From CAZHLD01 sp964533185 (GTDB lineage Bacteria; Acidobacteriota; Terriglobia; Acidiferrales; UBA7541), in contig CAZHLD010000115.1 of NCBI GenBank assembly GCA_964533185.1, positions 1 through 5,234 on the forward strand: a stretch of DNA of 5,234 bases, read 5' to 3'. The notes under the pieces were generated by a model. That model saw nothing but the letters and a program-made list of their open reading frames with translations. It ran no database searches and was not told where the DNA came from. Both the position numbers and the translations under genes were made by a program. Positions 4,651-5,234 of the stretch are shown here, in pieces (position 1 is the first letter of the stretch; each line of letters begins with the position of its first letter).

Positions 4651-5234
4651 CCCACGCCACTCCATCCACCAAATCCCTTTCTCTCGCGCTGACCATCTTC
4701 CTGCTTGCGCCGCTGGCGCTTGTCGCACAGGCCGACAAATCGCCAAAGGCCCGCGCCGCCGCCCCCGCTGCCTCGCTCGCCGCTGACAAAGGCACGTTCC
4801 GCATCCTGCTCGACGGCCAGCCCGTCGGCAGCGAGGAGTTTGAGATTTCGCAAGACGGGCGCGACTGGCAGGCGCGCGCCACCTCGCAAATCACCACCGC
4901 AGATGGCACAACCACCCAGGTGAAGGGCACACTCCGCCTCACCGCCGACGGCACGCCCCTCCGTTACGAGTGGTCCACACAGGGCGAGAAAAAAGCCGGT
5001 GCCATGGTGGACTTCCAGAACGGCGTCGCCAGCGCCACTTTGCTTCTCGAGAACTCGCAGCCCTTCGAGCAGCAGTTCACCTTCGACTCGCCCCGCATCG
5101 TCATCCTCGACAACAACCTCTACCACCACTACGCCATCCTCGCCCGCCTCTACGACTGGTCCGCTCGCGGCGCGCAGACCTTCCCCGTCCTCATCCCCCA
5201 GGAAATGACCCCCGGCTCCATCACCGTCGAATCG
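4647..5234 (+). CDS. Secreted protein of unknown function (3' end off the window)
   Basis: 196 residues are visible and the frame is open to the right edge. It starts with a typical Sec signal peptide: Lys9, a hydrophobic core LSLALTIFLLAPLALV (11-26), and an A-Q-A cleavage site after Ala29. An Ala/Pro-rich linker (33-46) follows, then a beta-rich domain beginning GTFRILLDGQPVGSEEFEIS (49-68), with alternating polar and hydrophobic residues through about residue 150, and a Tyr/His-rich stretch DNNLYHHYAILARLYDW. The F-x-I-x-x-x-G-x-x-V-G-x-E-x-F opening is reminiscent of secreted beta-barrel-like proteins of the DUF3108/DUF6134 kind, but I cannot assign a family with confidence. No lipobox cysteine is present, so it is more likely periplasmic or exported than a lipoprotein. 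The ATG overlaps the aroK stop (ATGA, 4647-4650), showing that the two genes are co-transcribed and probably coupled. Confidence 0.85.
   Translation, partial: MTHATPSTKSLSLALTIFLLAPLALVAQADKSPKARAAAPAASLAADKGTFRILLDGQPVGSEEFEISQDGRDWQARATSQITTADGTTTQVKGTLRLTADGTPLRYEWSTQGEKKAGAMVDFQNGVASATLLLENSQPFEQQFTFDSPRIVILDNNLYHHYAILARLYDWSARGAQTFPVLIPQEMTPGSITVES

Overview
The window is high-GC bacterial chromosomal DNA with mostly G/C-ending codons and short gene spacing. The order ECF sigma factor, zinc-finger anti-sigma factor, DUF4097 protein, and the anti-sigma C-terminal helix ending in an AYQQKADLL-type stretch, resemble what I know from Acidobacteriota. That assignment is an inference from gene content, not a proof. 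A run of exactly 100 N (3219-3318) marks a scaffold join of unknown true length, so this is a draft or metagenome assembly.

Layout. (1) 1-740, minus strand: N-terminal half of class II lysyl-tRNA synthetase (lysS), running off the left edge, with a probable TTG start. (2) 741-895: a divergent promoter region between lysS and a plus-strand gene. (3) 896-1663, plus: an unrecognised 255-residue ORF with its own GGAGG site and TTG start; its second half looks like real helical protein, its first half is doubtful. (4) 1664-1869: a non-coding leader with two small inverted repeats. (5) 1870-5234, plus: a tight run of five genes: ECF sigma factor, anti-sigma factor (3' end lost in the gap), DUF4097 beta-repeat protein (5' end lost in the gap), shikimate kinase aroK, and a secreted protein of unknown function that runs off the right edge.

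How the genes fit together. The sigma and anti-sigma factors form a cell-envelope signalling pair: a cytoplasmic zinc-binding domain, one membrane helix and an extracytoplasmic helical part. The DUF4097 protein is probably an exported product or accessory of the same regulon. aroK follows after 12 bases, and the secreted protein overlaps aroK by 4 bases (ATGA), so a housekeeping aromatic-pathway enzyme is embedded in what looks like an envelope-response transcription unit.

The most interesting non-coding signal is a predicted 10-bp hairpin (4056-4084). It holds the DUF4097 stop codon in its loop and buries the region just upstream of the aroK start. This suggests aroK translation is coupled to termination on the upstream gene. 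A smaller hairpin straddles the sigma-factor stop codon in a similar way. I see no RNA genes, CRISPR array or insertion sequence, and no strong evidence of an entirely new system.
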